Shown here in pieces: positions 56,458 through 64,000 of a stretch of 64,000 nt of DNA; within the stretch, counting starts at the first letter, position 1, and the number at the start of each line of letters is the position of its first letter. The translations under genes were made by a program, and so were the position numbers. The notes under the pieces are model-generated. The model was not told where the DNA came from and searched no databases. It worked only from the letters and a program-made list of their open reading frames with translations. This DNA comes from Cyclobacteriaceae bacterium (GTDB lineage Bacteria > Bacteroidota > Bacteroidia > Cytophagales > Cyclobacteriaceae). The stretch is taken from the NCBI GenBank assembly GCA_019694875.1, contig JAIBBC010000001.1, forward strand, positions 434,001 to 498,000. The letters run 5' to 3'.

Positions 56458-57570
56458 CTACCGGGCGTGTTTTACGGAGCCGTTTTCGACTTCGAAAATT
56501 TTCGCCTTCACACCGGCTTCCTTTAGAATCTCGCGGCTGCGGCCGCTGCGGGCATCGGTGATAAAAATCTGTCCGAAATTTCCGTCCGAAATCAGTGACA
56601 TCAGTTTCACAATCCGCACATCGTCAAGCTTGTCGAAAATATCGTCCAGCAACAGCAGGGGCTTTTTCTTTGACGCTTGTGCAAGTATCTGAAATTCAGC
56701 CAATTTTAAGCCTATCAAAAATGATTTTTGCTGTCCCTGCGACCCGAATTTTTTCAGTTCACCCGCGTTCAGTGAAAACAAAAAATCATCCCGGTGAATT
56801 CCGGATGACGTGCGTTGCAAAACAATGTCGCGCTGAAGGTTTCTTTTTAACAAATCAGCGAAAGCGGTGTCCTCCACATCGGAGCGGTAGGTGATAGACA
56901 CTTTTTCTTTTGCTTCCTTCCCTGCCAATTGCTTATACCATTTTTCAAACAAGGGATGATACGCTGTTAAAAATGATTTGCGGGTTTCATGGATATAGGT
57001 TGCTGCCGGAACAAGTTTTTCATCATAGCTGTCGAGCAGGTCCTGATCAACCATTCCGCGCTCCGAAAACAATCGCAACAATCCATTTCGCTGGCGTAAA
57101 ACCTGTGTGTAGACAATCAGGTTTTCGAGGTACCGATGATCCATCTGCGAAAGCAAGCCGTCAAAAAATTTTCTCCGCTGTTCACTGCCATCCCAAATGA
57201 GTTCAATGTCGTTGGGAGCGATCAGCACAAGCGGGTACTTACCGATATGTTCGGCCATCTTTTTATACTCGTTCCCGTCTTCACTCATCACTTTTTTGGA
57301 GCCACGGATAAACGAGCACAACACTTCGGTTTGATTTTTCTTGTCAATAAAAATCCCCTTAACAAAAAACTGACTTTCTTCCTGCCGGATGTTCTGTGTA
57401 TCGGATGCCGGTGATGCACTCTTGGTCAACGATAAATAATAGACAGCATCGAGCAGGTTGGTTTTACCGCTGCCGTTAAGACCGAAGAAACAATTCACCC
57501 CAACCGAAAGGTCGAGAATTGCCTCTTCGTAGTTCTTGAAATTATATAGCGTAAGTTTTTCGAGATGCAC
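56458..57570 (-). CDS. recF: DNA replication and repair protein RecF
   Basis: 370 residues. LTLYNFKNYEEAILDL and Walker A FFGLNGSGKTNLLDAVYYLSLTKS near residue 35, the SMC-like signature FGSQGQQKSFLIGLKLAEF, and Walker B KPLLLLDDIFDKLDD near 310. RecF helps RecOR place RecA on gapped DNA. Diverges from pdhA; a GC-rich palindromic stretch at 57594-57611 lies between them. Confidence 0.97.
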   Translation of the reverse strand: MHLEKLTLYNFKNYEEAILDLSVGVNCFFGLNGSGKTNLLDAVYYLSLTKSASPASDTQNIRQEESQFFVKGIFIDKKNQTEVLCSFIRGSKKVMSEDGNEYKKMAEHIGKYPLVLIAPNDIELIWDGSEQRRKFFDGLLSQMDHRYLENLIVYTQVLRQRNGLLRLFSERGMVDQDLLDSYDEKLVPAATYIHETRKSFLTAYHPLFEKWYKQLAGKEAKEKVSITYRSDVEDTAFADLLKRNLQRDIVLQRTSSGIHRDDFLFSLNAGELKKFGSQGQQKSFLIGLKLAEFQILAQASKKKPLLLLDDIFDKLDDVRIVKLMSLISDGNFGQIFITDARSGRSREILKEAGVKAKIFEVENGSVKHAR

Positions 57571-57593
57571 AGGTAAAAATGGTGTTTTAAGCT

Positions 57594-57611
57594 TGCCTCT
57601 GCCGGCAGGCA
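57594..57611. repeat. GC-rich palindromic element between recF and pdhA
   Basis: TGCCTCTGCCGGCAGGCA: TGCCT and AGGCA arms around an inner GCCGGC palindrome. Such TGCCTGCCGGCAGGCA-like words are, as far as I know, common intergenic repeats in Bacteroidota. It lies 30 bases upstream of the pdhA -33 element. Confidence 0.5.
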
Positions 57612-57640
57612 GGCCCCTAAACCCGAATTCAGTGAATTGC

Positions 57641-57671
57641 TTTGCTATTGCGCATTTCAGGGTTAATTTCG
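57641..57671 (+). promoter_or_regulatory. Bacteroidota-type promoter of pdhA
   Basis: TTTG (57641-57644), 19 bases, then TAATTTCG (57664-57671), one mismatch to TAnnTTTG. It lies inside the longest open frame, so it supports the ATG at 57705 as the real start, about 30 bases downstream of the transcript start. Confidence 0.65.
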
Positions 57672-57704
57672 CAGTTCAGTTCACGAAAAATCAAAAATAG
57701 GGAT

Positions 57705-58748
57705 ATGCCCGCGACAACCAAAGCCAACAAGCCGGAGCCTGCAAAGAAGGCTGATTCCAAAACAGAGTTTTCAAAAGAAACCTACCTGTTCTGGTATGAG
57801 AGCATGCTGCTGATGCGCAAGTTCGAAGAGAAAGCCGGCCAGCTTTACGGTCAGCAGAAAATTAAAGGCTTCTGCCACCTGTACATCGGGCAGGAAGCCT
57901 GTGCGGCCGGATCGGTGTCGGCATTGAAAAAAGGTGATAAGTACATTACAGCTTACCGCGACCATGCTCATCCGCTTGCATTGGGAACAAGTCCGAATGC
58001 TATCATGGCCGAGCTTTACGGTAAAGCAACCGGTGTATCGAAAGGCAAAGGCGGTTCGATGCACATGTTTGATAAAGAAGTTGGATTTGTGGGTGGCCAT
58101 GGCATTGTTGGCGGTCAGGTTCCGCTTGGCGCGGGACTGGCATTCGCTGAAAAATATAATAAGACGGGCAACCTGTGCATCTGCTACATGGGTGATGGCG
58201 CTGTTCGTCAGGGTGCCTTTCATGAAGCATTGAACATGGCGATGCTGTGGAAACTGCCGGTGATTTTTGTTATTGAGAACAACGGTTACGCGATGGGCAC
58301 GTCTGTAAAGCGAACCTCAAACGTGACGGATTTATATACACTGGGTGAGGCTTTCGACATGCCTTCGGAGCCGGTGGATGGAATGGACGTAGAAGAAGTT
58401 CATCGTGCGGTGGCGCGCGCTGCGGAACGTGCCCGTGCAGGCGAAGGGCCGACTTTACTGGAGTTCAGAACCTATCGTTACAAGGGCCACTCGATGAGCG
58501 ACCCTCAAAAGTATCGTACGAAAGATGAGGTTGAAAGCTACAAGCAGCGCGATCCCGTGGAAGTGGTTAAAAGTGCTTTGCTGACTAAAAAATTTGCAAC
58601 CGAGCAGGAAATTGAGGCTATCGACCAGAAAGTTATGGCGAAAGTGGAAGAGAGCGTGAAGTTCGCGGAGGAGTCACCGTTCCCTGATCCGTCAGAAGCC
58701 TTTACTGAAGTTTATCAAGAACCTGATTATCCGCTTATTACAGATTAA
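57705..58748 (+). CDS. pdhA: Pyruvate dehydrogenase E1 component alpha subunit
   Basis: 347 residues from the ATG at 57705; the open frame begins at 57642 but a promoter sits in the extension. The first 25 residues are Lys/Ala/Pro-rich. The thiamine diphosphate motif is GDGAVRQGAFHEALNMAMLWKLPVIFVIENN, and the regulatory-loop region YRYKGHSMSDPQKYRTKDEV is present. With the beta subunit it decarboxylates pyruvate for acetyl-CoA. The beta and E2 genes are not adjacent in the window. Confidence 0.95.
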   Translation: MPATTKANKPEPAKKADSKTEFSKETYLFWYESMLLMRKFEEKAGQLYGQQKIKGFCHLYIGQEACAAGSVSALKKGDKYITAYRDHAHPLALGTSPNAIMAELYGKATGVSKGKGGSMHMFDKEVGFVGGHGIVGGQVPLGAGLAFAEKYNKTGNLCICYMGDGAVRQGAFHEALNMAMLWKLPVIFVIENNGYAMGTSVKRTSNVTDLYTLGEAFDMPSEPVDGMDVEEVHRAVARAAERARAGEGPTLLEFRTYRYKGHSMSDPQKYRTKDEVESYKQRDPVEVVKSALLTKKFATEQEIEAIDQKVMAKVEESVKFAEESPFPDPSEAFTEVYQEPDYPLITD

Positions 58749-58807
58749 TTCCGGCATTTCTTCCGGGCTTACAGGTTTGTTTAGAATCCACTAATTATTA
58801 GTTTTGC

Positions 58808-58827
58808 ATCCCGCTTTTTAGCGGGAT
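58808..58827 (+). other. Hairpin in the pdhA-TPR gap
   Basis: Perfect stem ATCCCGCT (58808-58815) and AGCGGGAT (58820-58827) around TTTT, 12 bases before the next ATG. There is no T-run behind it, so it is either a weak terminator of pdhA or a leader structure of the TPR gene. Confidence 0.6.
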
Positions 58828-58839
58828 TATCTTATTATC

Positions 58840-59529
58840 ATGGCTAAGAAAAAAGAACACAAGCACGAATTGCTTGAGAATCCGGATGCGCTGGCTGAGC
58901 GTCTGGGCAGTGCAGAAAACTGGATGGAGCGTAATTCCAAGACTGTAATCGGGATCGTTTTGGTTGTGCTGCTCGCAGTAGCCGGCTACTTCGGTTTTAA
59001 CTATTACAAGAAATCGCAGGATGCAAAAGCACAGCCGGAAATGTTCCAGGCGGTGTACTATTTCGAAGCCGACAGTCTTGACCTTGCTCTGAACGGAGAC
59101 GGAAACAACCTGGGCTTTCTCAACATTATTGAAGACTACAAGTTCAGCAACGCTGCTAACCTGGCGCATTTTTATGCAGGCGTTTGTTACCTGAAGAAGG
59201 GTGAGTTTGATGCGGCAATTTTGTACCTCGAAGATTTTAGTTCAGACGACTTACTGGTACAGGCCCGTGCCTACAGCCTGATCGGTGATGCACACATGGA
59301 AAAGGCCGAGTATGAAGATGCTGCCCGTTTCTATGACAAGGCTGCCAACTACAAGCCTAACAAACAATACTCTCCTGCTTATTTAATGAAGGCTGCGCTG
59401 GCTTATGAGAAGCTCAACCAGAATGACAAAGCGAAGGACGCGTATTCAAAAATTATCAGCGACTTCTGGGATTCTCAGGAATATCAGAATGCAGTGAAAT
59501 TCAAGGCTCGTCTGGAGACCAACTCCTAG
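58840..59529 (+). CDS. Single-span membrane protein with TPR repeats (YfgM-like)
   Basis: 229 residues. A charged N-terminus, one membrane segment (TVIGIVLVVLLAVAGYFGFNYY, about 35-56) and then TPR helices: AANLAHFYAGVCYLKKGEFDAAILYLED, ARAYSLIGDAHMEKAEYEDAARFYDKAAN, and AYLMKAALAYEKLNQNDKAKDAYSKIIS. The layout is that of YfgM-type proteins, anchored with the TPR part in the periplasm, where they assist secretion or envelope assembly. Ends at a strong terminator before ribH. Confidence 0.82.
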   Translation: MAKKKEHKHELLENPDALAERLGSAENWMERNSKTVIGIVLVVLLAVAGYFGFNYYKKSQDAKAQPEMFQAVYYFEADSLDLALNGDGNNLGFLNIIEDYKFSNAANLAHFYAGVCYLKKGEFDAAILYLEDFSSDDLLVQARAYSLIGDAHMEKAEYEDAARFYDKAANYKPNKQYSPAYLMKAALAYEKLNQNDKAKDAYSKIISDFWDSQEYQNAVKFKARLETNS

Positions 59530-59559
59530 ATCAATTGCCTGATTGAAAATTTGAAGATG

Positions 59560-59591
59560 TGCGAATGAGGTTCATTCGCATTTTCTTTTTT
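59560..59591 (+). terminator. Terminator of the TPR gene
   Basis: TGCGAATGA (59560-59568) and TCATTCGCA (59572-59580) with a three-base loop, then TTTTCTTTTTT. It separates the TPR gene from ribH. Confidence 0.9.
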
Positions 59592-59637
59592 AGCGTATCT
59601 TCATTTTCAATTATCACATCCAACTCTTCAAATTGAC

Positions 59638-60105
59638 ATGGCAGGAACATTAACGTCCGGAAAAATCAAAACCTCGAAGAAGATTTCGAACAGGAAATTC
59701 GCTATTGTTGTGGCCGAGTGGAACGATGAAATTACCGAAGCGTTGTACGAAGGTGCGCGCAACTCGCTGCTCGCGCACGGTGTAAAAAAGTCAAACATCA
59801 TTCGCAAAAATGTTCCCGGTAGTTTCGAACTAACGCTTGGTGGATTGTGGATGGCCGAGAAAAGAGATATTTCCGCAGTAATCTGTTTAGGTTGTGTAAT
59901 TCAGGGCGATACCCCGCATTTTGATTACATCTGTCAGGCGGTGGCGAACGGCATTACCGAAGTTAACATCAAAACAAGGAAGCCGATAATTTTTGGCGTA
60001 CTCACAACACTAAACAAACAACAGGCAATGGATCGCGCGGGTGGCAAGCTGGGCAATAAAGGTGAAGAGGCAGCGCTTACGGCAATTAAGATGCTGGAGT
60101 CTTGA
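59638..60105 (+). CDS. ribH: 6,7-dimethyl-8-ribityllumazine synthase
   Basis: 155 residues. FAIVVAEWNDEIT with the aromatic ring-stacking W28, VPGSFELTLGGLW, and GCVIQGDTPHFDYIC with the catalytic H94. It joins the ribityl-pyrimidine with dihydroxybutanone phosphate in riboflavin synthesis; the family forms 60-mer or pentamer shells. Only 46 bases lie between the preceding terminator and the ATG, too short for an FMN riboswitch. No other rib genes are here. Confidence 0.96.
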   Translation: MAGTLTSGKIKTSKKISNRKFAIVVAEWNDEITEALYEGARNSLLAHGVKKSNIIRKNVPGSFELTLGGLWMAEKRDISAVICLGCVIQGDTPHFDYICQAVANGITEVNIKTRKPIIFGVLTTLNKQQAMDRAGGKLGNKGEEAALTAIKMLES

Positions 60106-60113
60106 TGCACGTA

Positions 60114-60689
60114 TTAGTCGTGTATGACCCTAAATAGAAAACTCAAATTACCCGCGTAATAGTTGTCTTGAGGTGAGTCGGGAAATGTTTGCGCAGCGCC
60201 AGTGGCGTACGAATATCCGAGAACAGAAACTCCTCCAGCCGTAAAGGGATAAACTACAGACCCTCCGTCCTCCCGTTCGAAGTCGTACCAATCATCAGCA
60301 TTGAACGTTATCATGTAATCATGGTCAGCCACGAGAACTAATGGATCGATTGCCTTCGTTTTGGTTTTATGGGCCTCAACACTGCTTACGGTTTCGCTGC
60401 GTAACACCGTTTCTGTTTCAGCATCCCAAATGGTTACGCGAATATTTGTTTCATTGTCGGGCAGCTTCACTACCACTGCTGAGATCGCGCCTGGCGCAGC
60501 TACACGGAAAGTAATACCAAATTCATAATCACCGGCATCTACCAACGTATCCTGAGGTGTGAACCCTGCTGCTTCCAGATAATCATCGAGTGGGTCGTAA
60601 CCCCTTGGTTTTGTGCTTTTTTCGTCATCATTGCAGGCAATCAGCATAAGGCCAATTAAAAATGCTGTGAGTCTTAGGGGTAATTTCAT
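60114..60689 (-). CDS. Lipoprotein with DUF4082-like domain
   Basis: 191 residues from the ATG at 60689, which gives MKLPLRLTAFLIGLMLIAC as a lipoprotein signal; the longer frame to 60779 buries it. After a short linker (NDDEKSTKPRGYDPLDDYLE) comes a beta-sandwich: YEFGITFRVAAPGAISAVVVKLPDNETNIRVTIWDAET, then SPQDNYYAGNLSFLFRV, which resembles the DUF4082 pattern. Probably on the outer membrane or cell surface. Function unknown. It converges with ribH, leaving eight bases. Confidence 0.7.
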   Translation of the reverse strand: MKLPLRLTAFLIGLMLIACNDDEKSTKPRGYDPLDDYLEAAGFTPQDTLVDAGDYEFGITFRVAAPGAISAVVVKLPDNETNIRVTIWDAETETVLRSETVSSVEAHKTKTKAIDPLVLVADHDYMITFNADDWYDFEREDGGSVVYPFTAGGVSVLGYSYATGAAQTFPDSPQDNYYAGNLSFLFRVIHD

Positions 60690-60795
60690 AAGGGTAAAAA
60701 TAATGAGTTTAACGCCTGAAAAATTAGCGCTGTGATTAATATCCGCTTTTATAAAATTGCTTCCCGGCAAATTTTGCAATTAGCCCAAGTAGAGA

Positions 60796-61217
60796 TCATT
60801 CGGAGTCTTTTTCAACAGCCTTCTCATAGAGAAGTACGTAAAAAATTGAAATTACTAAAAATAAAACAGCTGATACATAGCTATTAAAAATTCTATATTC
60901 AGTCTTCGCATTGATTACCGGAAGTTGAATTAGGAAAAGAAAAGTCATCCAAAGACCTATAGCAAGGTTTTTAACAGAGATTTTTGGAACGGGATGTACA
61001 CAAAAGCGACTGACAGAATCAATTGTAATGGCAAGATAAAAGCACTGGAAAAGAAGATGTAGCCAACAAGATAGATGAAAGCACCTCCGTGATTTTGTGG
61101 CGATTGCGGTTTTACAAGAAAAAACGTATGTGAAACTAAGAAACAGATAGAAGGAATGATTATCACTCCCATGATGTCCAAAAGTATCAGCTTAATGAAT
61201 TTTGAAGAACTTTTCAA
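60796..61217 (-). pseudogene. Small four-span membrane protein, frameshifted
   Basis: Two frames join into one protein. The first (61217 down to 60957, TTG start, 86 codons) has three hydrophobic segments and ends after IPFQKSLLKTLL. The other frame continues without a break as ISVKNLAIGLWMTFLFLIQL, then EYRIFNSYVSAVLFLVISIFYVLLYEKAVEKDSE and a TGA at 60796. One extra A in the A5 run (complement of 60981-60985) would restore a single frame of about 140 residues. It is either a real inactivated gene or a sequencing error. No family recognised. Base composition is more AT-rich than its neighbours. Confidence 0.65.
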
Positions 61218-61233
61218 TAGAAGACAACTTTTA

Positions 61234-63294
61234 TTAATACAACAATTTTACCTCTTCACTAAACGCGCTCTCAGCGCCACCTTCCAATACAACTTTCAGG
61301 TAATAGCTATACGTTGTATTCATGGAAACCTGACTGTCAATAAATTGTGAGCTGCTCCCGGGAATTGCTTTATAAAGCGTTACAGGTTTGTCGCCTTCTG
61401 CGCGGTAGATTAGAATTTTTTGAGTGCCCGGGACGGTTTCTTTCCAGGAAAGCACAATCTGCCTTTTTGTACGATCAGGCGTGGCTTTTATATTCTCTAT
61501 CGACTTTGGTGGCGTACCGGATAGTGTTGCTTTTAAGATTTTAGAAACAGATGAATTTCCACTGCTATCTACTGCTTCCAGCATAAATTCATAATCACCG
61601 CCCTTCAGACTTTGATAGTTGTATACAGGCTTATCAGTCGAAATGAATTTCCTCGTTGTTATCCATTCAGCACTGGTGGTTGACCTGGTCTTCAGATTAT
61701 GGTGCGTTACATCGGAACTGGGACTGAATGACCAGGTGAGTTCAATTTTATCTTTTTCTGTACGCCACGATTTAAAAACAGGTACCGCCGGACGTACGCG
61801 ATCGGGCTTCATTATTTTGATTGCACTTGAATAAGTCGAAGGATTAAACCTCGTATCTATAGCCTGCACTTTGTAGTAGATTGCCCGCGATAAATTCTGC
61901 AACGGAATTTTCTCTTTAAATACCGCACTATCGACCGGATCGCTGGTTATTTGCGAGAACTCTGAATTTTGAAAATTTGATCTGAAAACGCGGTAGCCGC
62001 TTAGGTCTGGTTCGCGATTGTTGTTCCAGCGAAGTGTGACTAAACCCGTTGTGTCAATAAATCCGACAAGACCCGTTGGCTGGAGTGGTGGAATGCTGTC
62101 TTCCAACTGAAAAAGTACCGGGAACGAAATTGACTTTGCACCGTTCTTGCCCAATGCTTTTACCCTGTAATAATTTGTTCCTTCCGGTTTGGAATCATGA
62201 AAGGTTCGCGTGGCAGATGGCAGCAGTCTGGAAACAGTTTTGAAATTGTTATCTGGTTTTGAGGAGCGCTCTATTTCAAATCCTTTAATGGCAGACTCCT
62301 TCTCTTTTGGGAATTCCCACATTAAATCAGCTTGCCCGTTAGAATCCGAAATTTTTCGAATGGCTGCCGATGCTCCTAACGCCTCAACTCCTTCGCCCTT
62401 GACTACTTCTGACGGTGGTCCTGTTATTCCGAATGGTGAAATGCCGATCACGCGATAGAAGTAGGTCTTATTATTTTCGCCAAGCGAATCAAGCTTAAAG
62501 CTCACTCCAGGGTCCGGTTTATCGTCGGGATAGGTATTAACAAAGGGTAATTCCGAAGTGCGCGAAAATGTCTTTCCATCTTCCGAGCGTTCAATCCAAT
62601 AAGCGGAATAAAATGATTGCGCATACCGCGTGCTCCAACTAATCATGGCCAGGTGATCAGAGAACTGGGCATTCACTTCACGGATTTCCGGTAACGGAGC
62701 AAAGTCAGCCAGGCTTGTGTATACAAAGCCCGTGTCGGACTTTACTAGGGTTTGCGGAACTGTGGAATATACTCGATACAAATATTTTTCATTCTTACGT
62801 ACATCAGTATCCTTCATGTATAATCCCGATGCTTGCGAAACCTCGGGTGAGATATCAGCCGCAAACAACGCAAATGAAAAACGTGACTCCAGTTCTTTCG
62901 CTTTGTTGTACATCTGCATGACATCCTGGGAGAAATCGGTCGACAACTCAAACGTTTCACCATAAATAGCCTCAACTGCAATTTCCGCGAAAGGATTATT
63001 GAGCGACATAGTTTCCCACTGCGCCATTGGTAAGGGCTTAAGGGGTTGTGACGTCAGCACATGGCGTTCACGACTGCCGAGATATTGCTTGTCGCGGGCT
63101 ACCGTGAAACGCTCAATTACATAGCCGTATTTATTGCCTAGTTCCCACAAGGCGGGCGAGCCAGGGGCAATACGAAGTAAGATCGAATTTTCTTCTGCAC
63201 GAGCGATGATGTGAACCTTAGCTGGCAGGCCTTCCTGACCATTTGCGGTCACAACAGAAAGCAGGAAAATAGCAATCCAATAGACTTTATTCAT
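61234..63294 (-). CDS. Secreted fibronectin type III repeat protein
   Basis: 686 residues from the ATG at 63294 (signal MNKVYWIAIFLLSVVTANGQ). After an N-terminal part of about 210 residues come about five FN3-like repeats, e.g. DHLAMISWSTRYAQSFYSAYWIERS, ADLMWEFPKEKESAIKGFEIERS, GLVTLRWNNNREPDLSGYRVFRS, and a final QIVLSWKETVPGTQKILIYRA. The protein stops directly after the last repeat; no sorting tail is seen. It starts four bases after the partial gene to the right, so the two are co-translated partners. It is probably an extracellular or surface protein; its ligand is unknown. Confidence 0.82.
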   Translation of the reverse strand: MNKVYWIAIFLLSVVTANGQEGLPAKVHIIARAEENSILLRIAPGSPALWELGNKYGYVIERFTVARDKQYLGSRERHVLTSQPLKPLPMAQWETMSLNNPFAEIAVEAIYGETFELSTDFSQDVMQMYNKAKELESRFSFALFAADISPEVSQASGLYMKDTDVRKNEKYLYRVYSTVPQTLVKSDTGFVYTSLADFAPLPEIREVNAQFSDHLAMISWSTRYAQSFYSAYWIERSEDGKTFSRTSELPFVNTYPDDKPDPGVSFKLDSLGENNKTYFYRVIGISPFGITGPPSEVVKGEGVEALGASAAIRKISDSNGQADLMWEFPKEKESAIKGFEIERSSKPDNNFKTVSRLLPSATRTFHDSKPEGTNYYRVKALGKNGAKSISFPVLFQLEDSIPPLQPTGLVGFIDTTGLVTLRWNNNREPDLSGYRVFRSNFQNSEFSQITSDPVDSAVFKEKIPLQNLSRAIYYKVQAIDTRFNPSTYSSAIKIMKPDRVRPAVPVFKSWRTEKDKIELTWSFSPSSDVTHHNLKTRSTTSAEWITTRKFISTDKPVYNYQSLKGGDYEFMLEAVDSSGNSSVSKILKATLSGTPPKSIENIKATPDRTKRQIVLSWKETVPGTQKILIYRAEGDKPVTLYKAIPGSSSQFIDSQVSMNTTYSYYLKVVLEGGAESAFSEEVKLLY

Positions 63295-63298
63295 TTCG

Positions 63299-64000
63299 TT
63301 AAAAGCTGGCCTTAATGTCAAGTTCGGTGGTAACTTTGTTTATTCCCGGCAATACATACTTCAATTTATAGCTGAACTTTCCCGGCCTGACAGGCGGATA
63401 CTGACTAAACATAATTTGCTGAACGCGTGAACTGACGGTATTCTGATAGATATATTTATTGACAACCTCATTTTGAATTTCAAGAAAGTCCTTCTCCATG
63501 TAATAAGGAAGATCCCATACATACGCTGCACGCGAAGCATTAACCGAAGCCGAACCGGAAGCAATGTCAGAGGTATTCAACGATATGTTAGCGGGTTCCT
63601 GATACAAGTACATAGCCTTAGCGGGCGGAATACCGAACTTATTTACATCACGCCAGTCAATTTTAATACCATCAAGCGGGTAGCCCTGATACACTAACGG
63701 ATAAATTTCCTTGTTGTAATAGTCATTCCCGTTGAGGTCGGCCTCCAATTGTATCATTGGAATGCTCTGTGTTCTGTTCACTCCCACAAGCTCAGCTTCA
63801 TCGAAGTACTCAGGGCCGGAGATAAAACTCATGAGTTTATGTACACGCCAGGGAACGGCAAGAATACTGAACGTGTTGATCACAGGCATACTATTGATTT
63901 TTTCTCTTACAGTTGAATAACGGCTGGTACGGAAGAATGTCGAGTACATAACTTTTTCTCCTGCGATCTCGAGCTGACCTTCCGCCTGCTTATTCCTGAT
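63299..64000 (-). CDS. Unknown protein, N-terminus outside window
   Basis: 234 codons are seen, open to the right edge (the codons before the Met at 63947-63949 read IRNKQAEGQLEIAGEKV with no stop). The visible part is rich in Tyr, Pro and Asn (YYNKEIYPLVYQGYPLDGIKIDW, MYLYQEPANISL) and ends DIKASF. No family recognised. It lies directly upstream of the FN3 protein with a four-base gap, suggesting one operon and perhaps one complex at the cell surface. Confidence 0.7.
   Translation of the reverse strand: MRNKQAEGQLEIAGEKVMYSTFFRTSRYSTVREKINSMPVINTFSILAVPWRVHKLMSFISGPEYFDEAELVGVNRTQSIPMIQLEADLNGNDYYNKEIYPLVYQGYPLDGIKIDWRDVNKFGIPPAKAMYLYQEPANISLNTSDIASGSASVNASRAAYVWDLPYYMEKDFLEIQNEVVNKYIYQNTVSSRVQQIMFSQYPPVRPGKFSYKLKYVLPGINKVTTELDIKASF

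Noticed and set aside
59592-59637. FMN riboswitch in front of ribH
   Set aside because: Only 46 bases lie between the preceding terminator and the start codon, too few for the aptamer.

Overview
The window reads as a chromosomal segment of a Bacteroidota bacterium, most likely of the order Cytophagales. The signs are: Bacteroidota-type promoters (TTTG, 19 bases, TAnnTTTG) in front of rpsL and sucD, and single -7 boxes in front of several other genes; few Shine-Dalgarno sequences; a DUF3467 gene just downstream of rpoC; a recF-DUF721 pair; bshA (bacillithiol synthesis); an animal/fungal-type (GT3) glycogen synthase; and many short lipoproteins. No phage, integrase, transposase or CRISPR array was seen. 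The genus cannot be set from the sequence alone.

Layout, left part (1-32 kb), mostly metabolic and envelope genes in short operons: a partial glycogen synthase diverging from clpB; an ABC ATPase plus membrane partner; an enolase-superfamily epimerase overlapping a DUF1611 gene (probable D-glutamate or muropeptide salvage); a serine-hydrolase lipoprotein diverging from rlmN; a mutL-rhomboid-rhomboid operon; a large GH3/serine-hydrolase fusion followed by bshA; a fatty-acid hydroxylase; a VWA plus MoxR-like AAA pair followed by PhoH2; sucD; a CHASE2 protein with two FecR-like/TPR paralogues; meaB; a siderophore/B12-type binding protein and a lipoprotein.

Middle part (32-56 kb), the translation and transcription core on the minus strand: rpsL-rpsG-fusA-rpsJ (str operon without tuf and without the S10 genes behind rpsJ); a GDPD and an M13 peptidase; and the long run tRNA-Tyr, tRNA-Gly, tRNA-Thr, tuf, [phoD and YciI inserted], tRNA-Trp, secE, nusG, rplK, rplA, rplJ, rplL, rpoB, rpoC, DUF3467 and a DnaJ-domain protein.

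Right part (56-64 kb): DUF721 and recF, pdhA, a TPR membrane protein, ribH, a lipoprotein, a frameshifted small membrane protein, and an operon of an FN3-repeat secreted protein with an unknown protein that runs off the window.

Most genes are ordinary housekeeping. The more unusual signals are the GH3/serine-hydrolase fusion whose GH3 half has lost its active-site motifs, the CHASE2/FecR-like module, mutually exclusive hairpins between rpoB and rpoC, a partial tRNA-Thr copy carrying an 18-base palindrome that recurs upstream of rpoB, and several intergenic tracts made of imperfect copies of their own short words. Several starts were moved downstream of the longest open frame because a signal peptide, a lipobox or a promoter element lies inside the extension.
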